Below the pieces are notes generated by a model that saw only the letters and a list, made by a program, of their open reading frames with translations, was not told where the DNA came from and did not search any database. Positions 42,510-52,988 of a DNA stretch of 64,000 nt are shown piece after piece. The stretch's first letter is position 1, and each line of letters begins with the position of its first letter. The stretch is from Polyangium aurulentum. GTDB lineage: Bacteria; Myxococcota_A; Polyangia; Polyangiales; Polyangiaceae. Made by a program: the position numbers and the translations under genes. The stretch covers positions 20,526-84,525 of the forward strand of contig CAMCKZ010000002.1 of NCBI GenBank assembly GCA_945875545.1. Reading direction: 5' to 3'.

Positions 42510-43675
42510 TCACGAGCTACCGAACGCTTCGCTTTGGCCACGACGAAACCATCGAGGCGCTCCGCGAGACGGTGCACCGCTTTGCGCAGAAAGAGATTGC
42601 ACCGCGCGCGGCCGCCATCGATCACGCCAACGAGTTCCCGCAAGATCTGTGGCCAAAGTTCGGCGCGCTGGGTCTTCTAGGCATGACGGTGAGCGAAGAA
42701 TACGGCGGCGCGGGCTTGGGGTACCTGGCCCACGTCATCACAGTGGAAGAAATATCGCGCGCCTCGGCGGCGGTCGGTCTGTCGTACGGGGCACACTCGA
42801 ACCTGTGCGTGAATCAGATTCACCGCAACGGAACTCCAGCACAAAAGCAGCATTACCTGCCCAAACTCGTGAGCGGCGAACACGTGGGTGCGCTGGCCAT
42901 GAGCGAGCCGGGCGCGGGTTCAGACGTCGTCAGCATGAAGCTTCGCGCCGATAAGAAGGGCGATCGCTACGTCCTCAACGGCAACAAAATGTGGATCACG
43001 AACGGGCCGGAGGCGAGCACCTTCGTCGTCTACGCGAAGACCGATCTCAACGCGGGTGCCCGGGGGATCACGGCCTTTATCGTCGAGCGAAGCTTCCGCG
43101 GATTCACCCAGGCACAGAAGCTCGACAAGCTCGGAATGCGCGGCTCGAACACCTGCGAACTTGTCTTCGAAGACTGCGAAATCCCTGAAGAAAACGTGCT
43201 TGGCAACGTTGGCGACGGCGTGCGCATTCTCATGAGCGGCCTCGACTACGAGCGGGTCATTCTCGGCGGCGGCCCCGTCGGCATCATGCAGGCGTGCCTC
43301 GACGTCGTGCTGCCCTATGTCCACGAGCGAAAGCAGTTTGACCAAGCCATCGGCGAGTTCCAATTGATGCAGGGCAAGCTCGCAGACATGTATGTTGCAA
43401 CCAATGCGAGCCGCTCGTACCTCTACGCCGTGGCGAGCGCCTGCGACCGGGGCGAAGTTGACCGAAAAGATGCCGCGGGATGCCTGCTTTATTGCGCAGA
43501 AAACGCTACACAAATGGCCCTTGAGGCCATTCAGTGCCTCGGCGGAAACGGGTACGTCAACGAGTACCCGACCGGGCGCTTTTTGCGCGACGCGAAGCTT
43601 TACGAAATCGGAGCCGGCACGTCCGAAATCAGGCGCATGTTGATCGGTCGGGAACTGTTCAAAGAATCATCCTGA
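42506..43675 (+). CDS. liuA: Isovaleryl-CoA dehydrogenase
   Basis: 389 residues. Acyl-CoA dehydrogenase signatures: [16 protein letters not shown] (FAD/acyl site), WITNGPEAS, and the C-terminal [13 protein letters not shown] with [17 protein letters not shown]. The likely catalytic base is Glu 249 in [14 protein letters not shown], the position used by isovaleryl-CoA dehydrogenases and not by short-chain enzymes (Glu near the C-terminus). Reaction: isovaleryl-CoA to 3-methylcrotonyl-CoA, feeding the carboxylase encoded next. Overlaps the regulator by four bases. Confidence 0.92.
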   Translation: MITSYRTLRFGHDETIEALRETVHRFAQKEIAPRAAAIDHANEFPQDLWPKFGALGLLGMTVSEEYGGAGLGYLAHVITVEEISRASAAVGLSYGAHSNLCVNQIHRNGTPAQKQHYLPKLVSGEHVGALAMSEPGAGSDVVSMKLRADKKGDRYVLNGNKMWITNGPEASTFVVYAKTDLNAGARGITAFIVERSFRGFTQAQKLDKLGMRGSNTCELVFEDCEIPEENVLGNVGDGVRILMSGLDYERVILGGGPVGIMQACLDVVLPYVHERKQFDQAIGEFQLMQGKLADMYVATNASRSYLYAVASACDRGEVDRKDAAGCLLYCAENATQMALEAIQCLGGNGYVNEYPTGRFLRDAKLYEIGAGTSEIRRMLIGRELFKESS

Positions 43676-43737
43676 CGCGCGAGCGCCGATCGGCCGCACT
43701 TCGTCCTCACTCCTTTTGAACCGAGCCCCTCGCCGTC

Positions 43738-45345
43738 ATGCCCGTTCTCACTTCCGCCATCCACCCGACATCGCCGGAATTCCGAGAGAATTCGCAGCAC
43801 ATGAGCGCACTTATGGAGGAGCTGCGGGCGCTCCATGCACGTGTTCGCGAGGGCGGCGGCCCCGTGGCCAATGCGCGGCACAGGGGGCGTGGAAAGCTCC
43901 TCGCCCGCGAGAGAGTCGCCCTGCTGATCGACCCAGGGTCGCCCTTTTTGGAGGTGTCGCCGCTGGCGGCGCACAAGGTCTACGACGAAGACGTTCCCGC
44001 GGCCGGGGTGGTCGCCGGCATCGGACGCGTCAATGGTGTAGAGTGCATGATTGTCGCAAACGACGCGACGGTGAAGGGCGGAAGCTACTACCCGCTTACG
44101 GTCAAAAAACACCTCCGCGCCCAAGCGATTGCGGAACAAAACCGGCTTCCGTGCATCTACTTGGTCGACTCGGGCGGGGCGAACCTACCGCGCCAAGATG
44201 AGGTTTTTCCCGATCGAGAGCACTTCGGGCGCCTATTCTTTAACCAAGCCAATATGTCGGCGAAGGGCATCCCTCAAATAGCCGTCGTCATGGGGTCTTG
44301 CACGGCGGGTGGCGCGTACGTTCCAGCGATGGCCGATGAGAGCATCATCGTGCGGGAGCTCGGAACCATCTTCCTCGCGGGCCCGCCCCTCGTCAAGGCG
44401 GCCACCGGCGAAGACGTCACCGCCGAGGCCCTGGGCGGTGCCGATGTGCACACGCGCACCTCCGGGGTTGCCGATCACTACGCCCTCCACGACGAGCATG
44501 CCTTGCAGATTGCACGCAATTGCATCGCCCGTTTGAACTGGAAAAAAGTCGTCGACATTGATGTGCGTGAACCCGTGCCGCCGAAGTACGATTCCCAGGA
44601 GATTTACGGGATTATTCCCAAGCAGTTGCGCCTTCCCTACGACGTGCGCGAGGTCATTGCGCGGGTCGTCGACGGCAGCGACTTCGACGAGTTCAAGGCA
44701 CTTTTTGGAAGCACGCTCGTATGCGGTTTCGCGCGCATCCACGGCTACCCGGTGGGCATCGTTGGCAACAACGGGATTCTGTTTTCCGAGTCGGCCCAGA
44801 AAGGCGCGCACTTCGTTGAGCTGTGCGCCCAGCGGCGCATCCCGCTCGTCTTCCTCCAAAATATCACGGGCTTCATGGTGGGCAAAAAGCACGAGGCCGC
44901 GGGCATCGCAAAGCACGGCGCCAAGATGGTCATGGCCGTTTCTTGCGCCCAGGTTCCGAAGTTCACGGTGATCATCGGCGGGAGCTTTGGCGCGGGAAAT
45001 TACGGCATGTGCGGCCGCGCGTACGACCCTCGATTTCTCTTCATGTGGCCCAATGCCCGCATCTCCGTGATGGGCGGCGAGCAGGCCGCCGGGGTGCTGA
45101 TGGACGTGAAACGGACGGCGGCGAAGAAGGCCGGGCTCCCGATTGACGCCGATACGGAGGCCGCTGGCCGCGATCGGATCATTGCAGACTACAACGAGAT
45201 GGGTCATCCATTTTACTCGACGGCACGCCTCTGGGACGACGGCATCATCGACCCCGCCGACACGCGACGCGTGCTCGGTCTCGCCATTTCCGCCTCGCTG
45301 AATGCACCCGTTCCCGAGACGAAATTCGGCGTCTTCCGCATGTAA
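43738..45345 (+). CDS. liuB: Methylcrotonyl-CoA carboxylase, carboxyltransferase (beta) subunit
   Basis: 535 residues, full length for MCC beta. Carboxyltransferase motifs: [70 protein letters not shown], and in the second half [11 protein letters not shown] with [20 protein letters not shown]. The SGGANLPRQ and FPDREHFG stretches are typical of methylcrotonyl-CoA carboxylases. It follows the dehydrogenase by 62 bases. Confidence 0.93.
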   Translation: MPVLTSAIHPTSPEFRENSQHMSALMEELRALHARVREGGGPVANARHRGRGKLLARERVALLIDPGSPFLEVSPLAAHKVYDEDVPAAGVVAGIGRVNGVECMIVANDATVKGGSYYPLTVKKHLRAQAIAEQNRLPCIYLVDSGGANLPRQDEVFPDREHFGRLFFNQANMSAKGIPQIAVVMGSCTAGGAYVPAMADESIIVRELGTIFLAGPPLVKAATGEDVTAEALGGADVHTRTSGVADHYALHDEHALQIARNCIARLNWKKVVDIDVREPVPPKYDSQEIYGIIPKQLRLPYDVREVIARVVDGSDFDEFKALFGSTLVCGFARIHGYPVGIVGNNGILFSESAQKGAHFVELCAQRRIPLVFLQNITGFMVGKKHEAAGIAKHGAKMVMAVSCAQVPKFTVIIGGSFGAGNYGMCGRAYDPRFLFMWPNARISVMGGEQAAGVLMDVKRTAAKKAGLPIDADTEAAGRDRIIADYNEMGHPFYSTARLWDDGIIDPADTRRVLGLAISASLNAPVPETKFGVFRM

Positions 45346-45354
45346 GGCTTCACC

Positions 45355-47358
45355 ATGTTTTCAAAGATCTTGATCGCAAATCGCGGGGAAATTGCCTGTC
45401 GAATCATGCGCACCGCGCGAGGCCTGGGCGTTAAAACGGTGGCCGTCTATTCCGACGCCGACGCAAACGCGATGCATCGCCTCGCCGCAGATGAGGCCGT
45501 TCACCTGCCGGGAAATCTTGCGCGCGAGACCTACCTGCTCATGGACAAGCTCATCGCCGCGGCCACCAAAACGGGGGCCGAGGCTGTGCACCCGGGGTAC
45601 GGTTTTCTGTCCGAGAATGCGGACTTCGCCCGGGCGTGCGCTGCCGCCAACCTTGCCTTCATCGGGCCTTCGCCCAGCGCGATTTCGGCCATGGGCTCGA
45701 AGTCTGCGGCGAAGTCTCGCATGGAAAAAGCCGGGGTTCCCCTCGTTCCTGGCTACCACGGCGACAGCCAAGACGACGAGACCCTGCGCGCTGCCGCACG
45801 GGCCATCGGGTTTCCTGTGCTGCTGAAAGCAACCGCGGGCGGCGGCGGAAAGGGCATGCGCGTTGTCGGTGACGATGCGTCATTCTTTGAGGCTTTGGCA
45901 TCGGCCCGCCGCGAGGCCACAAGCTCTTTCGGCGACGCCAGAATGCTCGTCGAAAGGTACCTCACGCGTCCACGGCATGTTGAGGTTCAGGTCTTTTGCG
46001 ATCGCCATGGCCACGGCGTGTACCTCTTCGAGCGCGACTGCTCGATCCAGCGCCGGCACCAGAAAATTGTCGAAGAAGCGCCCGCTCCGCACCTGCCAGA
46101 AACCCTGCGAAAGCGCATGGGCGAGAGCGCCGTCGAGGCCGCGAAAGCCATCGCGTACGAGGGCGCTGGCACCGTCGAGTTTCTCTTGGACGAAGACGGA
46201 TCTTACTACTTCATGGAGATGAACACGCGGCTTCAGGTGGAGCACCCGGTCACCGAAATGATCGTCGGACAAGACTTGGTAGAGTGGCAACTCCGCGTGG
46301 CTTGCGGTGAGGAGCTTCCTCGCACGCAGGAAGAATTGGTCATCGACGGGCACGCCATTGAGGTGCGCCTGTGCGCGGAAGACCCGGAAAATGGCTACCT
46401 TCCATCCACTGGAACCTTGCACGTGATGCGGCCTCCAGAACTCGGGGTCGGCGTGCGCCTCGACACGGGTGTGCGTGAAGGCGACGCGGTCACCCCGTTT
46501 TACGATCCGATGATCGCCAAACTCATCGCCCACGGCTCCACGCGCGACGAAGCCGCCTCGCGGCTTGCGAAGGCCCTCGAGCAGTTGCGCGTGGCGGGTG
46601 TGAAGACAAATGCGACGCTCCTGCACCGCATCGTGTCGAGTGCTCCCTTTCTTGCGGGGGACGTCGACACGGGGTTTCTTTCGCGCCACGAGGCGCACCT
46701 CAAGGGCGATGAAACACAGCGATTTCTCGCAGCGCATGTGGCGGCCATGTTTCTGGCGCGCTCCCATTGCACAGCGCACTCAGCGCCAGGCAACGACACT
46801 TTTTCGCCTTGGGGCCAAACAGATTCATGGGAGCCCGTAGGCCCTCGGCCCGTTCCGATCATGATTGAAGACAAGGGCGTGCCGCTGCGGTTCTCCCTTG
46901 TCGCCGTGGACGCAGAGTCATTTTCGCTCGCCCACCGCAGCAAAACCATCGCTTCGCGCCTCGCCCTCGAACACACATTTGATGCACTCTACACGTTTAC
47001 CGTTGAGCACGCGGAGGGGCGGGCGTACGTGCACCGCGTGGGAGAAGTTGTCCACGTTTTCCTCAAAGGCGAGCACTACGAATTTGCCCTTCCTACCCTC
47101 ACTTACGCTGGGAAAGAGGCCACCAACGGCGACTTCAAAGCACCGTTGCACGGGCGTGTTGTCGCCCATCTCGTGAAGCCCGGAACAAGCGTCGAGAGCG
47201 GTGCAACGCTCATGGTTCTTGAGGCGATGAAGATGGAGCACGCCATCGCGGCGCCTAGTGCGGGCACCGTCATTGCGTTTCACTGGGCCGAGGGCAGCTT
47301 CGTCGAAGAGGGGGCCGTCTTGCTGGCGTTTGAGGCTCTTGCCGCCGAAGCAACGTAG
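45355..47358 (+). CDS. liuD: Methylcrotonyl-CoA carboxylase, biotin-carrying (alpha) subunit
   Basis: 667 residues. Biotin carboxylase domain (~1-450): FSKILIANRGEIACRI, HPGYGFLSENADFA, the ATP-binding KATAGGGGKGMRVV and EMNTRLQVEHPVTE. A linker domain follows, then a biotinyl domain with EAMKMEH where Lys 626 carries biotin. It makes the ATP-dependent carboxybiotin used by the beta subunit. Starts 9 bases after the beta gene. No methylglutaconyl-CoA hydratase (liuC) or HMG-CoA lyase (liuE) follows. Confidence 0.94.
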   Translation: MFSKILIANRGEIACRIMRTARGLGVKTVAVYSDADANAMHRLAADEAVHLPGNLARETYLLMDKLIAAATKTGAEAVHPGYGFLSENADFARACAAANLAFIGPSPSAISAMGSKSAAKSRMEKAGVPLVPGYHGDSQDDETLRAAARAIGFPVLLKATAGGGGKGMRVVGDDASFFEALASARREATSSFGDARMLVERYLTRPRHVEVQVFCDRHGHGVYLFERDCSIQRRHQKIVEEAPAPHLPETLRKRMGESAVEAAKAIAYEGAGTVEFLLDEDGSYYFMEMNTRLQVEHPVTEMIVGQDLVEWQLRVACGEELPRTQEELVIDGHAIEVRLCAEDPENGYLPSTGTLHVMRPPELGVGVRLDTGVREGDAVTPFYDPMIAKLIAHGSTRDEAASRLAKALEQLRVAGVKTNATLLHRIVSSAPFLAGDVDTGFLSRHEAHLKGDETQRFLAAHVAAMFLARSHCTAHSAPGNDTFSPWGQTDSWEPVGPRPVPIMIEDKGVPLRFSLVAVDAESFSLAHRSKTIASRLALEHTFDALYTFTVEHAEGRAYVHRVGEVVHVFLKGEHYEFALPTLTYAGKEATNGDFKAPLHGRVVAHLVKPGTSVESGATLMVLEAMKMEHAIAAPSAGTVIAFHWAEGSFVEEGAVLLAFEALAAEAT

Positions 47359-47373
47359 GTCGTTCCCGCCGCC

Positions 47374-48246
47374 TCACATCGCGCGCTTGCCGATCTTGAA
47401 ATACGGTTTTCCTCGGCGCGTTCCAGCTTCGGTCACGGCGAGGACGGCCATGTTGAGCGCGCGAATGCGACCGTCGCGCTCAAAACGCACATGCAGTCTC
47501 TCGCCGTCATCCTTCAGCACGTCGCCTTCACCGAAGGCAAAGTGTTCCACGACGGCACCTTGCATCCCGGGCCGGTCGTTCTGCGGGGATTCCGAGCCAA
47601 TTTGCGGTGCCTTTGGCGCCTGAACGGCTCGGCCGATCGCCGCGCGAATGACACGAATGGGCTCGGGCACCATGGAGTTGCTGGCCTCGGCGAGGGCCGC
47701 CCACGCGCCCGCCACCGCCGGCATCGTGCTGCCGCCGCGGCCGAATGTCGCCGCAATCTCACTGGCCTCCCGGGGGCGCGGCAGGGCTGGATTTCCTGCT
47801 ATTTCGGCCTCCAACTGAAAGAGCCAAACGCCTGCGTCGGCGCGCATCGTGCGAACAATATCCGTGTTGGTAAAACCGCTGACGAGAATCTCGCCGCCAT
47901 CGATGCGTGCACTCTCCAAGCATCCAGCCGAGACGCGCTCCCCGAAAGAATCGCGCACCGCGAGCACGCAGCGCGAGGTGACGGCAAGGCTTCCGCGCGA
48001 GAGGCCGAAGGCACCATCGATCATGACGGCCTCCACGGGCCCGTCGATGCGGCGACCCACCTCGCGCTGACCGGCGACGCTGTCGAAGGAGCGCACCTCC
48101 ACGTCGCGCAATACGGCTGAACCTCGGAAAGTTCCACTCGAAAGCCCTGCCATCTCGATGCATTCCACGAGCGCGGTCGGCCAGACATCGCCCTTTTCCA
48201 AAAGCACGAGCGAATGGTCGATGCCTTCGATGCGTTTCGTCTTCAT
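47374..48246 (-). CDS. PPC/DUF296-domain protein with C-terminal Tudor-like segment
   Basis: 290 residues. Residues ~8-125 follow the PPC/DUF296 pattern (SLVLLEKGDVWPTALVECIEMAGLSSGTFRGSAVLRDVEVRSF, then EAVMIDGAFGLSRGSLAVTSRCVLAVRD, ending SAGCLESARIDGGEI), a fold found in small DNA-linked or metal-binding proteins. The last ~55 residues (VVEHFAFGEGDVLKDDGERLHVRFERDGRIRALNMAVL) resemble the small beta-barrel at the end of UvrD/PcrA or CarD-type proteins, which contacts nucleic acid machinery. The middle is loosely ordered. ATG overlaps the stop of the outer-membrane gene. Both assignments are by eye; the combination is unusual. Confidence 0.65.
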   Translation of the reverse strand: MKTKRIEGIDHSLVLLEKGDVWPTALVECIEMAGLSSGTFRGSAVLRDVEVRSFDSVAGQREVGRRIDGPVEAVMIDGAFGLSRGSLAVTSRCVLAVRDSFGERVSAGCLESARIDGGEILVSGFTNTDIVRTMRADAGVWLFQLEAEIAGNPALPRPREASEIAATFGRGGSTMPAVAGAWAALAEASNSMVPEPIRVIRAAIGRAVQAPKAPQIGSESPQNDRPGMQGAVVEHFAFGEGDVLKDDGERLHVRFERDGRIRALNMAVLAVTEAGTRRGKPYFKIGKRAM

Positions 48247-49484
48247 GGCGCGGACTTTTCTGGGAGCAGCGGAGCGGCAGGCGCTGGGCCAGGAATCGGC
48301 GTTTCGGCGGGAGTGGCACTCGGGGCCTGGGAGGGGGCCTCCGGCGATGGGAGCGGTGTTGGACGGCCCCTAGGTGGCTCGTTGTCACCGGGGCTCGCCA
48401 CCGGAACGCCAGGGGCCTTGGTGAGGTCCTCTACGGCGTGGTCCGGGCAGCCCGGAGTATTCGTGTCGCGAATCGGCCCGATTTCCGCCGGGCACGGGTC
48501 GTTCTTGTCGATCAGTCCGTCGCCGTCGCTGTCCACGTCCCGCGGCGCGTAACGCACGGCGAAGGTCATGCGAAAATCCGGGGCGCCCAAATCGGGGCCG
48601 GAGACAACAAAGCTGCGCCCCACCCCGGCCACAAGGGCAAGCTCCCCGGCCCACGCGGGGGCGCTGCTCAAAGTACCCAGGAAATCAACGGTTTGCCGCG
48701 CATCGACGAGGGACGGAAGCGCCCAAGTTTCAACACCTACAGCGAGCATCCGTCGTATAGGCAATATATCGTATGCGGCCGCAGCAGCAATGAGAAGCTG
48801 AGAGCCCCACTTGACATCAAAGACGCTGTGCCGCCGTCGAACTCGCGCGCCCAGGTCGATCGCGGCGCGAAACGGGCCGCTCACGTAATCGCCGGTGACC
48901 GTGGGCTGGCCCATCACCCCGTGCTCCGATGCAAAGGCGCCGGACATGCCGGTGGGCGCTGTGATCGCCGCGGTAAACGCCAGGCCGAAACCCTCGCCGA
49001 CGAGCCCCTGCGAGGGCACGCGGGGGCGCTCGAGGGCCGCCCACCGAACCTGCGACCGGACGTCGCCGATGCCCGTCTGCCGCAGCGCTTGCCCGGCGTT
49101 CGCCCCCGCCAAACCCGGCCCAGAGGCGCTCAAGACCGAGTCGAGGGCAACGCCAACCTCGAGCCCCGCGCCAAGGCCAAAGGCGAAGAGCCAGCTGCCG
49201 GTCAGCTGGCTGTCGACGAGACTCACCCGCTGGCCATCAGGACTCGCAGTCGGCACAATGACCGCGATCGCGTTGCGTATATGCGAGACTTGAAACCCAA
49301 AACCGGCGTCCAGCGGGGAGAGTACGTCCGACGAGCCCAGTGCCGCAAACGGCGAAGCCCCTGGATTTGCCAGCAAAGTGTCGAGCTTGGTGCAACTCGC
49401 GTCGCCCTCGCACCGGGCGAAAGCCCGGGGTGCCGCAAGAACAAGAACCGCTGCAAGGCCAACACGCGCGAATTTCATCCGCAT
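48243..49484 (-). CDS. Outer-membrane protein with C-terminal TSP3-like calcium motif and Pro-rich tail
   Basis: 413 residues starting MRMKFARV with a signal peptide (cut near AFARC). The region ~60-320 alternates amphipathic strands with Gly/Ala-rich turns like a beta-barrel (FAFGLGAGLEVGVAL; DFRMTFAVRYAPRD). It is followed by a single thrombospondin type 3-like Ca-binding loop (DVDSDGDGLIDKNDPCP) and a ~75-residue Pro/Ala/Ser tail. In OmpA-like proteins a peptidoglycan-binding domain would follow the TSP3 loop; here it is absent. Stop overlaps the PPC gene start. Confidence 0.72.
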   Translation of the reverse strand: MRMKFARVGLAAVLVLAAPRAFARCEGDASCTKLDTLLANPGASPFAALGSSDVLSPLDAGFGFQVSHIRNAIAVIVPTASPDGQRVSLVDSQLTGSWLFAFGLGAGLEVGVALDSVLSASGPGLAGANAGQALRQTGIGDVRSQVRWAALERPRVPSQGLVGEGFGLAFTAAITAPTGMSGAFASEHGVMGQPTVTGDYVSGPFRAAIDLGARVRRRHSVFDVKWGSQLLIAAAAAYDILPIRRMLAVGVETWALPSLVDARQTVDFLGTLSSAPAWAGELALVAGVGRSFVVSGPDLGAPDFRMTFAVRYAPRDVDSDGDGLIDKNDPCPAEIGPIRDTNTPGCPDHAVEDLTKAPGVPVASPGDNEPPRGRPTPLPSPEAPSQAPSATPAETPIPGPAPAAPLLPEKSAP

Positions 49485-49651
49485 AAGGTTACCCGATCGG
49501 CGCGGGGGTCGGCGAGAAAGGCGCAATGCCCACAAACTCGCCAGCACCCCAAAACACCCGCGGCCCCGCCGAATCTGGGCGCACCGCAAGCCCAGCCCCG
49601 GTCCGCCAAAGGACCGCGCCGTCCCGGACAAAACCAAGGCCTGGGCACCCA

Positions 49652-49690
49652 CAAAAAAAAAGCCCCCACCGAAGTGAGAGCCCCCTTTTT
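49652..49690 (-). terminator. Intrinsic terminator of the ribosomal operon
   Basis: Read on the minus strand: GCTCTCAC pairs with GTGGGGGC around a TTCG tetraloop, followed by nine T (plus-strand A-run 49652-49660). It lies 15 bases beyond the rplQ stop. Confidence 0.9.
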
Positions 49691-49705
49691 ACCACAAACC
49701 CCACC

Positions 49706-50170
49706 TCACGCGGAGGCGGTCTCCGCGGGCATGAATTCAATCATAGCCATTGGAGCGTTATCACCGCGCCGTGGCCCGAGTTTGACGATTCGCGTGTAAC
49801 CACCGGGCCGGCCCGCAAAACGCTTCGCGTACGTTAGAAGAATCTTCTCGACGAGGTCGACCTCAACGAGAATGCCGCCCGGCTCGGTCCGCGTGGCCTT
49901 GCGTGGAAGCTCAGACTCCAGGGCTCGGACCAGATTAAGCCGATCCCCGCGCTGGGCGGGGGTCAGGTCGACCTGGGGCGTGAACGCAATCGCTCCGACA
50001 CGGCGAGCCTTCGTGATGAGCTTCTCCGCGACGCGGCGAAGCTCCTTGGCTTTCGCATCGGTCGTGATGATGCGCTCGTTCATAATAAGGTTCGCTGCGA
50101 GGTTGCGAAACATCGCGCGGCGGTGAGAGGAATTGCGGCCGAACTTTCGGCCGTCGTTCAAGTGACGCAT
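49706..50170 (-). CDS. rplQ: 50S ribosomal protein L17
   Basis: 154 residues from MRHLNDGRKFGR. Family marks: SSHRRAMFRNLAANLI, RIITTDAKAKELR, AEKLITKAR. A C-terminal extension of about 20 residues beyond the E. coli length ends EFMPAETASA. Last gene of the operon, 40 bases after rpoA; the longer in-frame extension upstream would overlap rpoA. Confidence 0.96.
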   Translation of the reverse strand: MRHLNDGRKFGRNSSHRRAMFRNLAANLIMNERIITTDAKAKELRRVAEKLITKARRVGAIAFTPQVDLTPAQRGDRLNLVRALESELPRKATRTEPGGILVEVDLVEKILLTYAKRFAGRPGGYTRIVKLGPRRGDNAPMAMIEFMPAETASA

Positions 50171-50210
50171 GGGGGCTTCCGACGGGGCTTCGTAAAAAAA
50201 AGAACCGCTA

Positions 50211-51230
50211 CTAGTTCTGTTGCTGCTGGACTTTCCAGCGGTCAATCATCAGCGGCCAGTTGTCGATCTTCATGCCGAGATTGAGTCCCATGTTGACCAA
50301 GATTTCCTTGATCTCCTTGAGGCTCTTGCGGCCAAAGTTCTTGGTCTTGAGCATATCTTGCTCGCTCTTTTGCACGAGCTCGCCGATAAGCGTGATGTTC
50401 GCGTTCTGCAAACAGTTCTGCGATCGAACGCTAAGTTCGAGCTCGTCTACGGAGCGGAAAAGATTCTCGTTAATCGGCTCATCGGCCTTCGAAGGCGAGA
50501 TGTATGCCGTTTCTTCGGTTTCTTCGAAGTTGACGAAGATCGAGATCTGCTCCTTGAGAATCTTGGCCGCATACGCCACTGCGTCGCGAGGCGACACGCT
50601 GCCGTTCGTCCAAACTTCCAGAATCAGTTTGTCGTAGTCTGTGACCTGACCAACGCGCGCATTGGTCACCGCGTAATTGACCTTCGTCACGGGCGCATAC
50701 AGCGCGTCGATCGGAATCGTGCCAACGGACATCGTCGCGGTCTTGTTTCGCTCGGCTGGAACATATCCCCGACCGACATTCACGGTCAGGGCCATGCGCA
50801 GGAGAATGGGCTTGTCGATGGTGGCGATCAGGTGATCCGGATTAAGGACCTGCAAGCCATCAACGAGCAAAATGTCGCTCGCGTAGACGGGGCCAGGCCC
50901 CATCTTGTCGATGCGCACGGTGTATGTCTTGACCGTGGCGGCCTTAAAGACAACGCCCTTCAGGTTGAGAATTACGTCCGTCACGTCTTCGACGACGTCG
51001 TTGACGGACGTGAACTCGTGAAGAGCCCCATCGACCTGCACGGCGGTTGTTGCCGCACCCTGCAGCGACGACAGGAGAATGCGCCGAAGCGAATTTCCTA
51101 GCGTCGTGCCGTAGCCGCGCTCAAGCGGCTCGCAGGTAAACTTGCCGTAAAACTCCGAGAGGCTCTCGGACTCTACTTGGATGCCACGCGGACGAATCAA
51201 ATCTCGCCAGTTACGAGCGACGATATTCAT
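50211..51230 (-). CDS. rpoA: RNA polymerase alpha subunit
   Basis: 339 residues. N-terminal dimerisation domain with [19 protein letters not shown], and the C-terminal DNA-binding domain with [24 protein letters not shown] and [11 protein letters not shown] longer-than-usual C-terminus ends KVQQQQN. Placed between rpsD and rplQ as in the alpha operon. Confidence 0.98.
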   Translation of the reverse strand: MNIVARNWRDLIRPRGIQVESESLSEFYGKFTCEPLERGYGTTLGNSLRRILLSSLQGAATTAVQVDGALHEFTSVNDVVEDVTDVILNLKGVVFKAATVKTYTVRIDKMGPGPVYASDILLVDGLQVLNPDHLIATIDKPILLRMALTVNVGRGYVPAERNKTATMSVGTIPIDALYAPVTKVNYAVTNARVGQVTDYDKLILEVWTNGSVSPRDAVAYAAKILKEQISIFVNFEETEETAYISPSKADEPINENLFRSVDELELSVRSQNCLQNANITLIGELVQKSEQDMLKTKNFGRKSLKEIKEILVNMGLNLGMKIDNWPLMIDRWKVQQQQN

Positions 51231-51275
51231 TAAAAATTACTCCCTGCGGAACGACCGGGGCCTACGCAATTGTGA

Positions 51276-51905
51276 TTAGCGGCTGTAGTATTCGACAACA
51301 AGTTGCTCACGAATCGCCGGCTCATTGAGCTCGTCGCGTGTGAAGCTACCCTTGAAGACACCGGAAAGGGTGGCCTTATCGACCTCAAGCCACGACGGCG
51401 TCGGACGGCTGTCCGAGAACTGAAGGGCCTTTTGAATGAGCACCAATTGGCGGCTCTGCTCGCGAATCTCAATCTTGTCGCCCTTGCGGACGGCGTAACT
51501 TGGGATGTCAACGCGTTTGCCGTTGATGAGCACGTGCTGGTGCTTGACGACCTGACGGGCCTCGGAGCGCGTGAGCGCAAAGCCCATACGGTACACGACG
51601 TTGTCAAGGCGCATTTCGAGAAGCCCGAGCATCTCTTCGCCGGTACGACCCTGACGCCGCGTTGCCTCAACGTAATAACGTTGAAACTGACGCTCGACGA
51701 GCCCATACACGCGACGGACCTTCTGCTTCTCACGCAGCCGCACGGCGTACTCGGACAGCTTCTGCCGGGCCTGGCCGTGCTGACCTGGTGGATAGGGGCG
51801 CTTGGTGTATGCGCACTTATCGGAATAGCAACGCTCCCCCTTGAGGAAGAGCTTCATGTTCTCTCGCCGGCATAGCTTGCAGACCGGACCAACGTAACGA
51901 GCCAT
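51276..51905 (-). CDS. rpsD: 30S ribosomal protein S4
   Basis: 209 residues with the zinc-binding N-terminus (Cys 9, 12, 26 and 31; C-L-C and C-YSDK-C) and the S4 domain (MRLDNVVYRMGFALTRSEARQVVKHQHVLINGK). This is the C+ zinc form. In other bacteria S4 regulates the alpha operon. Confidence 0.97.
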   Translation of the reverse strand: MARYVGPVCKLCRRENMKLFLKGERCYSDKCAYTKRPYPPGQHGQARQKLSEYAVRLREKQKVRRVYGLVERQFQRYYVEATRRQGRTGEEMLGLLEMRLDNVVYRMGFALTRSEARQVVKHQHVLINGKRVDIPSYAVRKGDKIEIREQSRQLVLIQKALQFSDSRPTPSWLEVDKATLSGVFKGSFTRDELNEPAIREQLVVEYYSR

Positions 51906-52009
51906 CGAATGAACCTACGGCAGTGGCTGGCCACAGGGCCAGCACGAAGGGATGTGCGCCTAGCGCAAACATCCGCAACGGACAAGGGGTTTTTTGTTAC
52001 CCCGCGAAA

Positions 52010-52420
52010 TCAGACGCGGCGTCGCTTTGGGGGGCGGCAGCCGTTGTGCGGGACAGGTGTAACGTCGCGAATGAGCGTGACGCGGAAACCGGCGGATTGA
52101 ATGCCGCGGAGAGCGCTTTCGCGCCCGGCCCCGGGCCCCTTGACGAAGATGGCGACGGAACGCATTCCGTGCTCCATGGCCCGTCGACCGGCCTCTTCAG
52201 CAGCCAGCTGGGCCGCGAATGGGGTGCTCTTGCGAGACCCCTTGAAACCGCGGGAACCCGCCGACGACCAGGCAAGCGTGTTGCCATTGACGTCGGTGAT
52301 GGTGACCACGGTGTTGTTGAACGTGCTCTGAATGTGGGCAATGCCCGCAGCCACGTTCTTTCGGATTTTCTTCTTAGGCGCCTTGCCCTTCGCGGCGGCG
52401 CCAGTTTTTGCGGTTGCCAT
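52010..52420 (-). CDS. rpsK: 30S ribosomal protein S11
   Basis: 136 residues. [26 protein letters not shown]-like [19 protein letters not shown] and [11 protein letters not shown] at the end are S11 signatures. A short Ala/Lys N-terminal tail precedes the core. Gene order rpsM-rpsK-rpsD is standard. Confidence 0.97.
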   Translation of the reverse strand: MATAKTGAAAKGKAPKKKIRKNVAAGIAHIQSTFNNTVVTITDVNGNTLAWSSAGSRGFKGSRKSTPFAAQLAAEEAGRRAMEHGMRSVAIFVKGPGAGRESALRGIQSAGFRVTLIRDVTPVPHNGCRPPKRRRV

Positions 52421-52445
52421 CAGCTCAATTCCTCAATACGGGCTT

Positions 52446-52820
52446 TCATACCTTCTTGGCGCGGGCAAGAACGCCCTTGCGCGGACCTTTGCGCGTGCGC
52501 GCATTGGTGTGCGTGCGCTGCCCATTTACGGGCAGCCCGCGCCGGTGACGGAGACCGCGGTAGCAACCGAGGTCCATCAGACGCTTAATGTTCATTTGGA
52601 TCTCGCGACGGAGATCGCCCTCGACCTTGATCTCGGTTTCGAGAAGCTCTCGAATGCGCCGAATCTCGGACTCGTTTAGGTCAACGGTCTTCTTGGCCGG
52701 GTCGATGCCGGCACGCGTGCAAATCACGCGTGCGAGGGAGCGCCCGACACCAAAAAGATAGGGGAGAGAGTAGGCGACCTGCTTATTTTTCGGAAGGTCG
52801 ACACCAGCGATACGAGCCAT
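52446..52820 (-). CDS. rpsM: 30S ribosomal protein S13
   Basis: 124 residues: [15 protein letters not shown] at the start and the C-terminal basic block [30 protein letters not shown]. Normal length. Confidence 0.98.
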   Translation of the reverse strand: MARIAGVDLPKNKQVAYSLPYLFGVGRSLARVICTRAGIDPAKKTVDLNESEIRRIRELLETEIKVEGDLRREIQMNIKRLMDLGCYRGLRHRRGLPVNGQRTHTNARTRKGPRKGVLARAKKV

Positions 52821-52854
52821 CGTTCGGATACCTTAAAATGGGGGGAAGTGCCGG

Positions 52855-52971
52855 TTACGCGCCCTGGCGCTGCTTATGCCGGGGGTTATCGCAAATGATC
52901 CGAACGACGCCACGGCGTCGAACAACCTTGCACTTGTCGCAAACTTTTTTAACTGATGGACGGACCTTCAT
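52855..52971 (-). CDS. rpmJ: 50S ribosomal protein L36
   Basis: 38 residues, too short for most gene calls. Zinc ligands Cys 11, Cys 14, Cys 27 and His 32 are all present (zinc form). It lies between infA and rpsM, the usual place, 34 bases before rpsM. Confidence 0.96.
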   Translation of the reverse strand: MKVRPSVKKVCDKCKVVRRRGVVRIICDNPRHKQRQGA

Positions 52972-52988
52972 GACGTACTCGCGGCGTA

